Assembly (NCBI GenBank): GCA_019456225.1
Contig: VRUI01000013.1
Location: forward strand, 18,580-82,579
DNA from: Planctomycetota bacterium
Lineage (GTDB): Bacteria; Planctomycetota; Phycisphaerae; Sedimentisphaerales; Anaerohalosphaeraceae
Reading direction: 5' to 3'
DNA: 64,000 nt
A model generated the notes under the pieces. The model was given only the letters and a program-made list of their open reading frames with translations, ran no database searches and was not told the origin of the DNA. Position 1 is the first letter of the stretch. Each line of letters starts with the position of its first letter. Position numbers and translations under genes: made by a program. Positions 15,044 to 25,300 of this stretch are shown one piece after another.

Positions 15044-17371
15044 ATGATGCGAATAAATCTTATTATTGCGGTTTTGTTGTTTTGCGTGTTTTTTTCAGTT
15101 AATCCCCCTGCCTACGCGGTTACGTCAGGTGTTAGTGCCGGTGAGATGGGGTTTGATGAAATTGTTTTTGTCAAACGAAAACCGTATTCCTCCGACCATT
15201 ACTATACCGACATCGACAACGGTACCAGCGGCGACCGGTTTATCCCGGAAAACGGAATCTTCATATATGACCTCCGCACAAAAAAACAGCGTTCTGTTGT
15301 TACAGCCGCTCAAATGCCTGGCGGCAAAGGTTTCATCGGCAAGATCAACTTGTCATTCGATGCGAAAAAAGTCGTCTTCGGTTTCCGCGAAACCGCAGCG
15401 TCTGGTTTTCGGGTCTGGGAAGTAAAGACGGACGGGACGGGACTGAGGCAAATTTCCCGCGCCCCTGCCGACGAAGCCGAAAAGGTAAATCGCTGGCGTA
15501 AAGGCTGGCACACCGACGACATTCATCCTGCGTATCTGCCGGACGGAAAAATCATATTTTCCTCGACGCGTAACGAACATACTGTCCTTTGCGGCGATTC
15601 GTCGGCCCTGGTATCACCGTCCCTTTATGTCATGGATGCCGACGGCAAAAATGTTAAGCAGATTTCCAGAGGCGTGCTCAGCGAATTTTGTCCGCTTGTC
15701 CTTGACGACGGCAGAGTGATGTATCACCGCTGGGAATATATCGACAAGGGCGCACGCGTTGCCAAAACGATCTGGTCGATGAACCCGGACGGTTCCGGAG
15801 TGCAGGAGATTTACGGTGTCTCCGACGACACTACGACTGTATATATGTACCCCCAGCCGATCCCTGGCGGCGGCAACAAATTCGTAAGCGTTGGAACGTG
15901 CCACTTCCCGCAAGGCGGATGCCTGGGCGCGATCATGCTGGTCGACCCGGACAGAGGCCTGCGAAGACGAGGACCGGACCCGGACGAAAAAGACTACAAA
16001 AAGTTTGACGAAAAATATGCCGTCACGAATATTACACCGTCTGTCTTTATAGAACGCAGAACCGAACCGGGCTGGTTCTTCCTAAAAGATGACGGCAAAT
16101 ATGTTCATGACAAACAAGGAACAAGCGGCAATCTCTACGCCAACCCCTTCCCCGTCAGCGAAAACAAATTCCTCGTCTCATACAAAGTCAAACCAAAAGA
16201 CCATTACAAAAACACCCCCAATGCCTACTCGCTGTACCTGATCGACACTGAAGGTAATCATACCCCTGTCCTCAATGACGAAAACCTTTCATGCTGGCAC
16301 CCTACCCCGATCGTAGCTAGAAAAACACCGCCGCAGATCAACAACTTCAGACAGCCGAAATACGTCAAATCCAACGAAGCAGTCTGCATCGTGACAAATA
16401 TCTACGAGGGCATGACGAACGTCAAAGAAGGCGAGATCAAATGGCTCCGGATCAACGAAGCACTCCCAAGATACTGGTCGACAGGTAGAAGATGGGATCC
16501 GGGAGCAAGCAGCAGCGGTTGGAAAGCTGCTCTTTGGCCGAGAGTGCAATGGGGCATAGTTCCTGTCGAAAAGGATGGCTCTGCACACTTTACGGTCCCT
16601 GCCGGACGAAACATTTTCTTCCAGGCACTAGACGAAAACTTCAAGGAAGTCCAGCGTGAGAGAACTTCTGTCAATTACAAAGCCGGCGAAGTTCGCTCGT
16701 GTACCGGCTGTCATGGCAAGACCAGCAATGCACCGGGAACAGCGGCAGCTGCACCTAAACGGGCTCCGATAGCTGTAAAACGAGGGCCAAGCAAATATGC
16801 AACTCAGCCTTGCGACCTGGTTGAAAACGGCGGTAATGGAAGACCGGGGCAGGTGATCCACTACCCCGCCGACATACAGCCGATCTTTGACGCTAAATGC
16901 ATCAAGTGCCACGGCAATGAAAAACCAAAAGCCGGCCTGACGCTTACCGGTAATGTGACAGGATATTACAGTACGTCATACGAACAGCTTGCCAAAAAAC
17001 AATTGGCCGGTCCGCTCATTTCAGAATTCACGTCCTTTAAGAAAGGGGACCAGGGGAACTTCAATGGCGCAGAACTCCCGGCAAAAAGCCTCGGCAGTCA
17101 AAAGAGCACTATAATAGATATGCTCACAAACCCCAAACATCCAAAGAATGCAAAAAATGATCATTCAAAAAGACTGACTAAAAACGAGCTTATGATCCTG
17201 ACTCGCTGGGTGGACTCAAACTACCAGTTCTACGGGGCATACTACGGCCGTCAGCACACAATATGGCAAAACGCCGACCCCAAAAACACAGCATACAACC
17301 CAAAAGACTTCAGAAGAAAAGCAACGTTTGAAGAGGCGATAAGCTTCAGTGCTCCGCAGTGGCACAAGTAG
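15044..17371 (+). CDS. HzsA-like (hydrazine synthase alpha-related) dihaem propeller protein
   Basis: 775 residues; GAGGA precedes twin ATGs at 15044 and 15047. A signal peptide ends near PPAYA. Then comes a TolB/PD40-type propeller (FDAKKVVFGFRE, HPAYLPDGKIIFSSTRNE, VMDADGKNVKQIS, SMNPDGSGVQEI), a beta domain (FTVPAGRNIFFQALDENF), and two c-type haem sites: CTGCH at 553-557 and CIKCH at 619-623. This is the layout of the alpha subunit of anammox hydrazine synthase and of related proteins common in planctomycetes. No hzsB/C, hydrazine dehydrogenase or cytochrome maturation genes are nearby, so hydrazine synthesis is not claimed. A periplasmic redox role is likely. Confidence 0.8.
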   Translation: MMRINLIIAVLLFCVFFSVNPPAYAVTSGVSAGEMGFDEIVFVKRKPYSSDHYYTDIDNGTSGDRFIPENGIFIYDLRTKKQRSVVTAAQMPGGKGFIGKINLSFDAKKVVFGFRETAASGFRVWEVKTDGTGLRQISRAPADEAEKVNRWRKGWHTDDIHPAYLPDGKIIFSSTRNEHTVLCGDSSALVSPSLYVMDADGKNVKQISRGVLSEFCPLVLDDGRVMYHRWEYIDKGARVAKTIWSMNPDGSGVQEIYGVSDDTTTVYMYPQPIPGGGNKFVSVGTCHFPQGGCLGAIMLVDPDRGLRRRGPDPDEKDYKKFDEKYAVTNITPSVFIERRTEPGWFFLKDDGKYVHDKQGTSGNLYANPFPVSENKFLVSYKVKPKDHYKNTPNAYSLYLIDTEGNHTPVLNDENLSCWHPTPIVARKTPPQINNFRQPKYVKSNEAVCIVTNIYEGMTNVKEGEIKWLRINEALPRYWSTGRRWDPGASSSGWKAALWPRVQWGIVPVEKDGSAHFTVPAGRNIFFQALDENFKEVQRERTSVNYKAGEVRSCTGCHGKTSNAPGTAAAAPKRAPIAVKRGPSKYATQPCDLVENGGNGRPGQVIHYPADIQPIFDAKCIKCHGNEKPKAGLTLTGNVTGYYSTSYEQLAKKQLAGPLISEFTSFKKGDQGNFNGAELPAKSLGSQKSTIIDMLTNPKHPKNAKNDHSKRLTKNELMILTRWVDSNYQFYGAYYGRQHTIWQNADPKNTAYNPKDFRRKATFEEAISFSAPQWHK

Positions 17372-17376
17372 GGAAT

Positions 17377-17411
17377 GTATAATGTCTATTGTATAATGTA
17401 TAATTATAAAT
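17377..17411 (+). repeat. Degenerate 7-bp tandem repeat (GTATAAT type)
   Basis: Five units in phase: GTATAAT, GTCTATT, GTATAAT, GTATAAT, TATAAAT. It begins six bases after the HzsA-like stop codon. Confidence 0.75.
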
Positions 17412-17492
17412 TGCCTGGATAGTTTTTTTGAATTTTGATATGTTTTTGGGGGACATTTCTGCGAAACCGCGTTTTTTGGACTGAAAATGGGG

Positions 17493-17520
17493 TTGCAATT
17501 ATTTGAAAGTTGTCTATAAT
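17493..17520 (+). promoter_or_regulatory. Candidate promoter of the TPR/alpha-CTD gene
   Basis: TTGCAA (17493-17498), 16-bp spacer, TATAAT (17515-17520), about 115 bp before the ATG at 17634. Confidence 0.6.
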
Positions 17521-17633
17521 ATGCGGTTTGGTAAATAATCGGGTCGCCGGTGTGGAGTTGTTGTCTGCGGCTGGCCGAAGTAATGAATAACAAGACGGAT
17601 AACAAATAACCGTCGCATGTGGAGTTTTATCTT

Positions 17634-18926
17634 ATGGTATCAACATTGGAAGATTTCGGAATCGATCTTTTTGGCAGTGAAGCACTTTCGCTTGGCGAAC
17701 TGCGTAAACTTGACACTTTGATCAACTGCAGTGAAAAATGCAAAATTGATTTTGCCGAGCATATCGAAGCCAACAAACGCAAAAAGCTGCAAGCCGGTAT
17801 CGGCCTTGTTATGCTGGGCAAAAACGCCGAAGCAGTCAAATTGCTTGAAAAAGCCAAAGACTGCAAAGAGAAATATCTCTATATGGGAACGGCACTTCGC
17901 AATCTTCGCCAATACGACGAGTCAGTCGCCAGCTTTGACAATGCGGCAAAAGAAAAAGCAGACTCGCTGCTTGTAGGCATCGAAAAAGCCGAAACCCTCC
18001 GCGTAGCCGGCAAAATCAAAGAAGCGGCCAAGGCACTCAAGGGGTGCGGAAACTTCGAGAAGGTAAGCGCCGAATATCATTTTGAGCTTGGAAGGATATG
18101 CGACAGTCAGGGTGAGTATGAAAAAGCCATGAATAACTACAAGATGGCGATCGAACTTGACGCCGGTCACCAGAAGGCACTGTTCCACCTGGCGTACTCG
18201 TGCGACCTTCGCGGCGACGACGAAGCGGCGATGGACTACTACAAACAGATCAAGAGCAACAACCCGGTATATGTAAACGCCCTGCTGAACCTTGCGGTAT
18301 TATACGAAGACAAGAATCAATACGACAAAGCCTCCAAATGTGTCGATATGGTGCTGTTTAGCCATCCGAACCACCAAAAGGCACTGCTGTTCAGCAAAGA
18401 TGTCGAAAGCTCCAAGTTCATGATCTACGATGAAGAGAAGGAAAAGATGAGGACTCGTCATCACCAGACTCTGGAAATTCCGATCTCGGACTTCGAGCTG
18501 TCTGTAAGAAGCAGAAACTGCCTTAAGAAGATGAATATCTATACCATCGGCGACCTTCTGAATATCTCCGAAGCCGAACTGCTGTCGTACAAGAACTTCG
18601 GCGAAACATCGCTGACCGAGATCAAACAAATCCTCGACCAGAAAAGCCTGACGCTTGGAATGAGCCTGGAAGAAAAAGGTGCTGCCGCGGCAGATATCGA
18701 GATTACCGGCGAAAACCAGGAACTGCTCAATATGCCATGCCAGGAGATGGAACTTTCGGTGCGGGCAAGACGATGCCTGCAAAGGCTTGGCTGCAAAAAC
18801 ATCGCAGAACTGATCAGCAAAACAGAAGCGGAACTTCTTGGCTGCAAAAACTTCGGAGTGACAAGTCTAAACGAGATCAAAGACAGACTTACGAGCTATG
18901 GCCTGAGCCTGAGAACTCTCGAATAA
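17634..18926 (+). CDS. TPR protein with two RNA polymerase alpha C-terminal domains
   Basis: 430 residues from the ATG at 17634 with GGAG nine bases upstream; a GTG at 17619 is an alternative. Residues about 60-240 are tetratricopeptide repeats (YLYMGTALRNLRQYDESVAS, HFELGRICDSQGEYEKAMNN, HLAYSCDLRGDDEAAMDYYK). Two copies of the alpha-CTD fold follow: about 281-345 (LSVRSRNCLKKMNIYTIGDL, KNFGETSLTEI) and 367-430 (LSVRARRCLQRLGCKNIAEL, KNFGVTSLNEI). The polymerase-assembly N-terminal domain is absent. In RpoA the CTD binds UP elements and activators, so this may act as a DNA- or activator-binding adaptor (inference). The true rpoA is not in the window. Confidence 0.85.
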   Translation: MVSTLEDFGIDLFGSEALSLGELRKLDTLINCSEKCKIDFAEHIEANKRKKLQAGIGLVMLGKNAEAVKLLEKAKDCKEKYLYMGTALRNLRQYDESVASFDNAAKEKADSLLVGIEKAETLRVAGKIKEAAKALKGCGNFEKVSAEYHFELGRICDSQGEYEKAMNNYKMAIELDAGHQKALFHLAYSCDLRGDDEAAMDYYKQIKSNNPVYVNALLNLAVLYEDKNQYDKASKCVDMVLFSHPNHQKALLFSKDVESSKFMIYDEEKEKMRTRHHQTLEIPISDFELSVRSRNCLKKMNIYTIGDLLNISEAELLSYKNFGETSLTEIKQILDQKSLTLGMSLEEKGAAAADIEITGENQELLNMPCQEMELSVRARRCLQRLGCKNIAELISKTEAELLGCKNFGVTSLNEIKDRLTSYGLSLRTLE

Positions 18927-19083
18927 AGTAATATTTTAGCCATCTGTATTAACTGACGGCTTTTAGAACATTGCAGATTAAAGCAAGACCTTTGAGATTA
19001 ATCTGTATCCTTAGCGTTTTATCGGGGAGTTCGCGCTCCCGCGCTTTTACAATTCACCTATTTATTATAAGTGAAAGATTAAA

Positions 19084-20349
19084 TTGGCCAGAATGCTCGA
19101 CACGATCTTCAAACACAAGGAACTCATCAAGCGGGTATTGATTATTTTAGCATTCGGATGCTGTTTTGTGGGGTGCTGGAAAAAGCAAGTTTCCAGGCCC
19201 GTCGCCTTCGAGCGTAAAACGCCGGTCCAGTCTAACCAGATAAGAGTTCTGCTGCATGACAACATAAAGCAATTGCGGCTTACATCGATGGGTGGTTTCA
19301 GCATAAAAGACAGCCTTATGGCCTCAAAGGCACATTTCGGCAGAGATACTGAACCGCTGGAAATCATTGCCGTCTCTGGTTATGTCAAGATTGGCGAGCG
19401 TATGTTCGGCAACGGATGCGTGGTAGTACCCGACCAGTTTTCACTGCTGAGTGTCAACGGTAAAGCCTACCGGGGAGAGATCAAACTTTACACCCTGGAT
19501 GACGGCAAATCGCTTCAAGTTATTAATCAACTTCACGTCGAGCAATATCTCGCCGGTGTCGTCGGCGCCGAAATGCCAAGCTACTGGGGACAGCAGGCAC
19601 TAAAGGCCCAGGCAATCGCGGCAAGGACTTACTGCCTTTATACCAAAAACAGGTTCGGGACAAACCAGAAGTGGGATGTAAGAAGGACGCAGGCAAACCA
19701 GGTTTACCGGGGAGTTTCGGCAGAGACAGCGACGGTAAAACAAGCTGTCGCCGAAACAAGAGCGATGGTGCTGACATGCAGACACCGCGACTCAACAAGG
19801 GGGATCTTTCCGACGTACTACAGTTCTACATGCGGAGGGCATACCGAAAGCAGCTACAACACCTTCGGAGAATATTTTCCGCCGCTTAACGGGGTAGTTT
19901 GCGGGCACTGCAAAAAGACCGCCCAACGAAATTACCTTGCGTGGGGACCGGTTACTTTCACCGATACAGAGATCACCGCAAAAGTCCTGGTCCGCTATCC
20001 GAGCCTTGCCGAACTGAAAAAGATCGAGTCAATCGTGCCTGCAAAGACCAGCAACTACGGTCAGGGCGAAGGCAGAGTCGTCTCGTTCAGGCTTATCGGC
20101 AAAGACGGCAAAGATGCGTATCTTAAAGGCGAAGACCTGAGACTTACGCTGGACACAACGGGTGCAAAAATGAAAAGTACATTCTGCAAAATAAAAAAGG
20201 GAAAGGGAACATACAGCTTTACCGGAAAAGGATTCGGCCACGGAGTTGGAATGTGTCAGTATGGGGCACATACGATGGCCAGAGAAGGCAAAGACTACAA
20301 ACAAATATTGCGGTTTTATTACCCAACTGCAGTGCTAGTTAAGCATTGA
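19084..20349 (+). CDS. SpoIID/LytB-domain lipoprotein
   Basis: 421 residues from the TTG at 19084, with GAAAG about seven bases upstream; an ATG at 19093 is the alternative. The signal segment ends in a lipobox-like CCFVGC. The domain from about residue 130 contains VEQYLAGVVGAEMPSYWG, ALKAQAIAARTYCLY, YYSSTCGGHTES and GFGHGVGMCQYGAHTMA, the signature of SpoIID, a lytic enzyme of denuded peptidoglycan or an amidase enhancer. In a non-sporulating Gram-negative such proteins probably help cell-wall remodelling (inference). Confidence 0.88.
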   Translation: MARMLDTIFKHKELIKRVLIILAFGCCFVGCWKKQVSRPVAFERKTPVQSNQIRVLLHDNIKQLRLTSMGGFSIKDSLMASKAHFGRDTEPLEIIAVSGYVKIGERMFGNGCVVVPDQFSLLSVNGKAYRGEIKLYTLDDGKSLQVINQLHVEQYLAGVVGAEMPSYWGQQALKAQAIAARTYCLYTKNRFGTNQKWDVRRTQANQVYRGVSAETATVKQAVAETRAMVLTCRHRDSTRGIFPTYYSSTCGGHTESSYNTFGEYFPPLNGVVCGHCKKTAQRNYLAWGPVTFTDTEITAKVLVRYPSLAELKKIESIVPAKTSNYGQGEGRVVSFRLIGKDGKDAYLKGEDLRLTLDTTGAKMKSTFCKIKKGKGTYSFTGKGFGHGVGMCQYGAHTMAREGKDYKQILRFYYPTAVLVKH

Positions 20350-20355
20350 TACGCC

Positions 20356-20409
20356 TAACTAACAATTACTAATTACTAATTGAGGATGCGGCCGGTCGGC
20401 CGTTTTTTT
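20356..20409 (+). repeat. Heptads plus GC hairpin and T-tract ending at the tgt start codon
   Basis: TTACTAA units at 20366-20379 lead into GAGGATGCGGCC, then a hairpin CGGCC-GGT-CGGCCG and seven T's that run straight into ATG at 20410. It belongs to the composite repeat also at 5379, 22240 and 52518. It looks like an intrinsic terminator, yet sits where a ribosome binding site should be. Confidence 0.65.
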
Positions 20410-21510
20410 ATGAGTGCTTTTGAATTACTTGGTAAAGATAATAACAGCCAGGCTCGGCTTGGTAAATTGCAAACGGCACACGGTCAGATCGATACTCCTG
20501 TGTTTATGCCCGTCGGTACGCGCGGCACGGTAAAGGGGCTTACGCCCAGGCAGATCAAAGAGACCGGTGCGCAGATCATCCTGGCCAATACATACCATAT
20601 GATGATCCGGCCTGGGACGGAGGTTGTCGAGGCACTCGGTGATCTGCACGGGCTTATGGGCTGGGACGGACCGATCCTGACAGACAGCGGCGGGTACCAG
20701 GTGTTTTCGCTGAGCGAACTTAACCGCATCGGTGATGACGGAGTGGAATTTGCCAGCCATATCGACGGAAGAAAAATCTATATAGACGCAAAGATCGCTA
20801 CCGAAGTTCAAAATACGCTCGGGGCCGATATATTTATGTGCTTTGACGAGTGTGCTCCGTTTCCGTGTGAAAAGGACAAACTTATCGCCGCGGTCGACAG
20901 AACTATCCGCTGGGCAAGAATTTGCAAAGACACACACGCAAACGACAGGCAGCTTTTATTCGGGATCGTTCAGGGCGGCATCGATAAGGATCTTCGCGCA
21001 CGCTGCGCCGAGGAACTGGTCAAACTGGATTTTGACGGTTATGCTATCGGCGGGCTGAGCGTCGGCGAGGGCCACGAAAATATGAAGCTGACGACAGAGT
21101 TCACCGCCGAGCTGCTGCCGGAAAACAAACCGAGATACCTCATGGGAGTCGGGATGCCCAAAGATATTGTGGCGGCTGTGCGGGCCGGCGTCGATATGTT
21201 CGACTGTGTTCTGCCGACAAGGAACGGTAGAAACGCTTTCGCGTTCACAAAAAACGGCCCCTTACGCCTGCGAAACAGCGCCCACATCAGCGATACATCG
21301 CCAATCGAAGAGGGATGCGGATGCTACGCGTGCGAAAATTTTTCACGCGGCGCGATCCGCCATTTCTTCAATGTCGGAGAAATGCTGGGGCCGATACTGG
21401 TTTCGCTGCATAACATTACATATTTTCAGGGACTTATGGCCGAAATCAGGCAAAAAATAGCAGATAACACCTTTAATGCCTGGGCAGAAGAATTTTTAAG
21501 CTCAAATTAA
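20410..21510 (+). CDS. tgt: tRNA-guanine transglycosylase
   Basis: 366 residues from the ATG at 20410. Diagnostic sites are TDSGGYQVFSL with the first catalytic Asp, FGIVQGG, DCVLPTRNGRNAFAF with the nucleophilic Asp, and the zinc site GCGCYACENFSRGAIRHFF. The enzyme inserts the queuosine precursor preQ1 at position 34 of GUN tRNAs. It stands before yajC-secDF as in many bacteria. No Shine-Dalgarno sequence is present: a GC hairpin with T-tract touches the ATG, so translation may be leader-independent or controlled by that hairpin. Confidence 0.95.
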   Translation: MSAFELLGKDNNSQARLGKLQTAHGQIDTPVFMPVGTRGTVKGLTPRQIKETGAQIILANTYHMMIRPGTEVVEALGDLHGLMGWDGPILTDSGGYQVFSLSELNRIGDDGVEFASHIDGRKIYIDAKIATEVQNTLGADIFMCFDECAPFPCEKDKLIAAVDRTIRWARICKDTHANDRQLLFGIVQGGIDKDLRARCAEELVKLDFDGYAIGGLSVGEGHENMKLTTEFTAELLPENKPRYLMGVGMPKDIVAAVRAGVDMFDCVLPTRNGRNAFAFTKNGPLRLRNSAHISDTSPIEEGCGCYACENFSRGAIRHFFNVGEMLGPILVSLHNITYFQGLMAEIRQKIADNTFNAWAEEFLSSN

Positions 21511-21645
21511 CCAAAAAAATACATATAGCCAACCATAAACCCATTGCCGACAAAGACTTAAGGATGTATCGTACCGGATTGCATTAACCTGCTTGAAGAT
21601 TTCATATCCTTGACAGCCGTCTGATACCTGACATCCGACATCCGG

Positions 21646-21669
21646 CAAACTGACAAATTGGTCAGTTTG
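21646..21669. repeat. Variant of hairpin A
   Basis: CAAACTGAC and GTCAGTTTG form a perfect 9-bp stem with a 6-nt loop in the 274-bp gap between tgt and yajC. It is preceded by ACATCCG repeated twice in 7-bp steps. Confidence 0.65.
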
Positions 21670-21784
21670 TATAATATATTGAGAAAATGCTGGTTTAATC
21701 GGGGCAGAGTCTGTAAAATGGCCCGTTTTAAATAAACATAAATTTTGATTTTGACGATAAACACAAATTAGAAGGGATTATAAA

Positions 21785-22213
21785 ATGAATAATATCTGGA
21801 TACTAGCCGCTGCCGGAGACGAACTGGAAAGCACCCCGGTAAACGGAGCACCTATCGAAGAACCTGAAACCAATGCAGTTGAAGGTGCAAACGGATCTAA
21901 ACCCGATCCCAAAAAAGAAGATCTCCCGCCAGTGCCTTTTTATAAGCAGCCTCAATTGCTCATGCTTGTCGGTATGTTTGTCATAATGTATTTTCTGCTG
22001 ATCAAAGGGCCAAAAAAGAAAAAGCAAAGGCATACGCAGATGGTAAAAGCGATCCAGAAAAACGCACGTATACAGACGATCGGTGGAATTATTGGAACTG
22101 TGATAGAAATTAAGGAAAATGAGATCGTCATAAAGATCGACGAATCAAACAATACTAAGATGCGGATCAGCAAAGGTGCGGTAAGCACGGTTCTTTCTGA
22201 CGACACCAACTAG
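21785..22213 (+). CDS. yajC: Preprotein translocase subunit YajC
   Basis: 142 residues; AAGGG stands eight bases before the ATG. The N-terminus is a longer than usual acidic/proline-rich extension, then one membrane helix (LLMLVGMFVIMYFLLI), then the YajC signature GPKKKKQRHTQMVKAIQKNA and RIQTIGGIIGTVIEI. YajC joins SecDF in the Sec holotranslocon. A perfect hairpin terminator follows the stop, so secDF may depend partly on a second promoter. Confidence 0.93.
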   Translation: MNNIWILAAAGDELESTPVNGAPIEEPETNAVEGANGSKPDPKKEDLPPVPFYKQPQLLMLVGMFVIMYFLLIKGPKKKKQRHTQMVKAIQKNARIQTIGGIIGTVIEIKENEIVIKIDESNNTKMRISKGAVSTVLSDDTN

Positions 22214-22214
22214 T

Positions 22215-22238
22215 CAAACAGGCCCGTCGGCCTGTTTG
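22215..22238 (+). terminator. Hairpin A behind yajC
   Basis: CAAACAGGCC, loop CGTC, GGCCTGTTTG: a perfect 10-bp stem beginning two bases after the yajC stop. Its arm ends match the CAAACTG hairpins at 5320 and 52492, with compensatory changes in the inner stem. Confidence 0.7.
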
Positions 22239-22239
22239 T

Positions 22240-22286
22240 AATTACGACTTACAAATTACGAATTTTGGATTCGGCCTTTCGGCCGA
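22240..22286 (+). repeat. Heptad array plus hairpin B before secDF
   Basis: TTACGAC, TTACAAA, TTACGAA in phase, then GGATTCGGCC and the hairpin TCGGCC-TTTC-GGCCGA at 22271-22286. Confidence 0.75.
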
Positions 22287-22319
22287 GACTTTTTAATTTA
22301 AGATTACTGGAAAGATAAC

Positions 22320-25300
22320 ATGAATAAGAATCAGATTTGGAAACTGGTATTTATAGTTGCACTCGTTTTAATCGCGATATATCAAGTTACTCCGCTTGAC
22401 AAAAAACTCAAACCCGGCCTTGACCTTGGCGGTGGTGTCAGTCTTATCTATGACATCGACACCGAAGGGCTGACTAACGACGAAATAAAGAATCTGGCCC
22501 AGCGGATAATCCCGATCCTTCGCCGCCGTATCGATCCGACGAACGTGGCGAATATCGTGATGATCCCGCACGGTGACACCCGTATTGAGATACAGATGCC
22601 GCTTGCGAGCAAGGGCACCGTAAAAAAACGCGATCTTTACCAGAAGGCACTTGAATCCCTCGAAGACGAGAACATCAACCTCCTTAAGACAAGGAGAACT
22701 CTTTCCAAAGAAGGTATCAATCTGGAAGAGGAAATAGCGAAATTCGCGGGTGACCCGGCCAAACGCGCTGAACTCGTTTCCGAGATCGAAAAGAAAAAGG
22801 AACAGCTTGACGACAACAAAGTCCAGGACGAACTCGAAGCCGAGATCGCGGATCTGGAAGCAGTCGTTGCCGAGTTCGACAAGCGAAGAGAAATCCTTAA
22901 GAAGTGGGCCGATGTCAACATCAAACGCAACGCTATGCAGAAACAGCGTGACCAGCTTGACACAAAGATGGCAGAATTGACGGTTAAGCTTGAAGAGGCG
23001 AATCTGGCAGGCGTAGAGAGGATGGCACCGGACTGGAATAAGCTCGACAGCGAGAAACTAGCTGAAGCAATCGAAGGCTATGCCAATGACGATACCGACA
23101 AAATCGCTCTCATCAACGGATACATGGCGATATTTAAAGAAAGAGCCCCGATAGTCAACGAACTGGCCAAACCCGTGACAGGCCTTACCGCACAGTACCG
23201 CGCGGCATCTGCGGAACTGGCACAGCTTAACCTTGCCCAGGGGCAGGTGATGGACACGCTGGCACTTGGTGCAACAAGCGGCCGCCAGGCAAAGATCGAA
23301 AAAATAATCAAAGCCTTTCCGGGCCGTAAGGCAATGATCGTAGCTGCCGCTGACGCATACGATGCTTACAAGGAAGTCGGCGGAAGACTTGACGACCCGG
23401 AAGACCTTAAGCGAATGCTAAAGGGTGCGGGCGTTCTCGAATTCCGTATCCTGCCGCTAATGCCTGAAAATCCAACAGAATTTGGGGCACTGAAAATCGA
23501 TCTCACGGAAAAAGGCCCCGGGCAGATCTCGATGAGCAAGTATGTCTGGCTTGAAGTTGAAAACCCCGACGAATTTAAGGGCAGTTACCAAAAAGGAATG
23601 GCCGTTGTAGAGACTTTCGGCGAAAAGACATACGTCCTGGCAAGCAACCAGAAAGGCGAAACAATGCTCCAGGGCAGCGGCCAAAAGAAGTGGAAGATGA
23701 AAAAGGCAACGCCTACCGTAGACCATCAAACAGGAAAACGGGCGATCTCGTTTAGAAACGATGAAGTCGCGGCAAAACTGTTCTTCAGTCTCACGAGCGC
23801 CAATCTCGGAAGACCTCTGTGTATTGTTCTTGACGATCAGGCGATAAGTGCACCGGTACTCAATAGCGAACGCGGGATCAGCAAAGTGGGAATCATCACA
23901 GGCAATTTCAGTCAGCAGGAAGTTAACGACATGGTCAACAAACTTAACGCCGGTTCGTTCCCTGCCAGAATGTCGGATGTTCCGATCTCCGAAAAGAGTA
24001 TTGGCGCAACCATCGGTGTAGAGAACCGCAAACAGGGTACAAAGGCAGGTATCTACGGTATGATCGCAGTGGCGGCCTTTATGGTCGTTTACTACCTCCT
24101 GGCCGGTATCGTCGCAGTGCTCGCACTTTGCATGAACCTGCTGTTTATCCTGGCATTGATGGTAATCCTCGACGGTACATTCACCCTGCCCGGTATCGCC
24201 GGTCTTATCCTGACGATCGGCATGAGTGTTGACGCCAACGTACTTATCTTCGAACGTATCCGCGAGGAAATCGCACGCGGCGGTTCGCTTCGCAGCGCAG
24301 TAGCCAACGGTTACCAGCGAGCTTTCAGAACTATCTTCGACGCGAACATCACGACGTTCGGCGTGGCTCTTATTCTGTACATGGTAGCCTCCGAAGAGAT
24401 CAAGGGATTCGCGATTATTCTAATGCTCGGTATCGCTTCGAGTATGTTTACCGCCTTGTTTGCCACACGGGTAATATTCGACACGCTGATGGACCTGAAG
24501 GTTCTTAAGAACAAGCTGACGATGCAGTCGCTGATCAAAAAACCGAATATCAACTGGATGTCGGCTCGCGGAATATTCTTCTCTATCTCGGCAATCCTGA
24601 TTCTCGGCGGGCTTACAATATTTACACTTCGTGACGACTCGGAAAACAGCAAGTGGGACATCGAGTTTACAGGTGGAACCAGATTTACCGTTGACATCAA
24701 GGGCGACAAACTAATCAGCGAAGATTGGGTCAAGGAAAGGATTCGCAATAAAGGAATCGAGCTTAACAACGCATCGCTTGTAAATGCTAAGGTTAACAGG
24801 GTAGGTAAAAAAGAAGATTATCAGTTCGAGATCACTACCACCGCGACTAACAAGACTACTGCGAACGTGACATTCGCCAAATCCGGGCAGACAGTTGAAT
24901 CGGTAAAAGCGGATGTCAAAAAAGCCGCAAACGATTTCCGCGGAACACTTTACAAGCTAGAAGTCGCAGCGACATCGGATGACGGTTTGGCCTTTGAAGT
25001 TTCTACCAGCCAGGTGAACAAGGCACTTGTAAGAAAAGTACTTGCCGCAGCGTTCAAGGACAAGGCAGACGTCTCAGAGCCGGTTGTTGACGAGTTGGTA
25101 AGTAACGCCGTTCGCGAGGCATTCGAAGGTTACCTCAAGATCAAGGAGAACCTCGGTGCCGCTATCACATCGGTTGACAAAGTCGACGAAACGACCGTCG
25201 ATCTTCTGGACTATATCGGCGGCATCAAGATCACATGCGAGCTTGAGAAAGAGACGACATACAAAGACCTCGTCGAAAGATTCAAAGCCATACAGTTCAA

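Noticed and set aside
15044..17371. Evidence of anammox metabolism
   Set aside because: A single HzsA-like gene without hzsB/C or hydrazine dehydrogenase genes does not support it.
18927..19083. Terminator after the TPR/alpha-CTD gene (AGCC...GGCTTTT)
   Set aside because: The stem has two mismatches in nine pairs and a short T-run, too weak to list.
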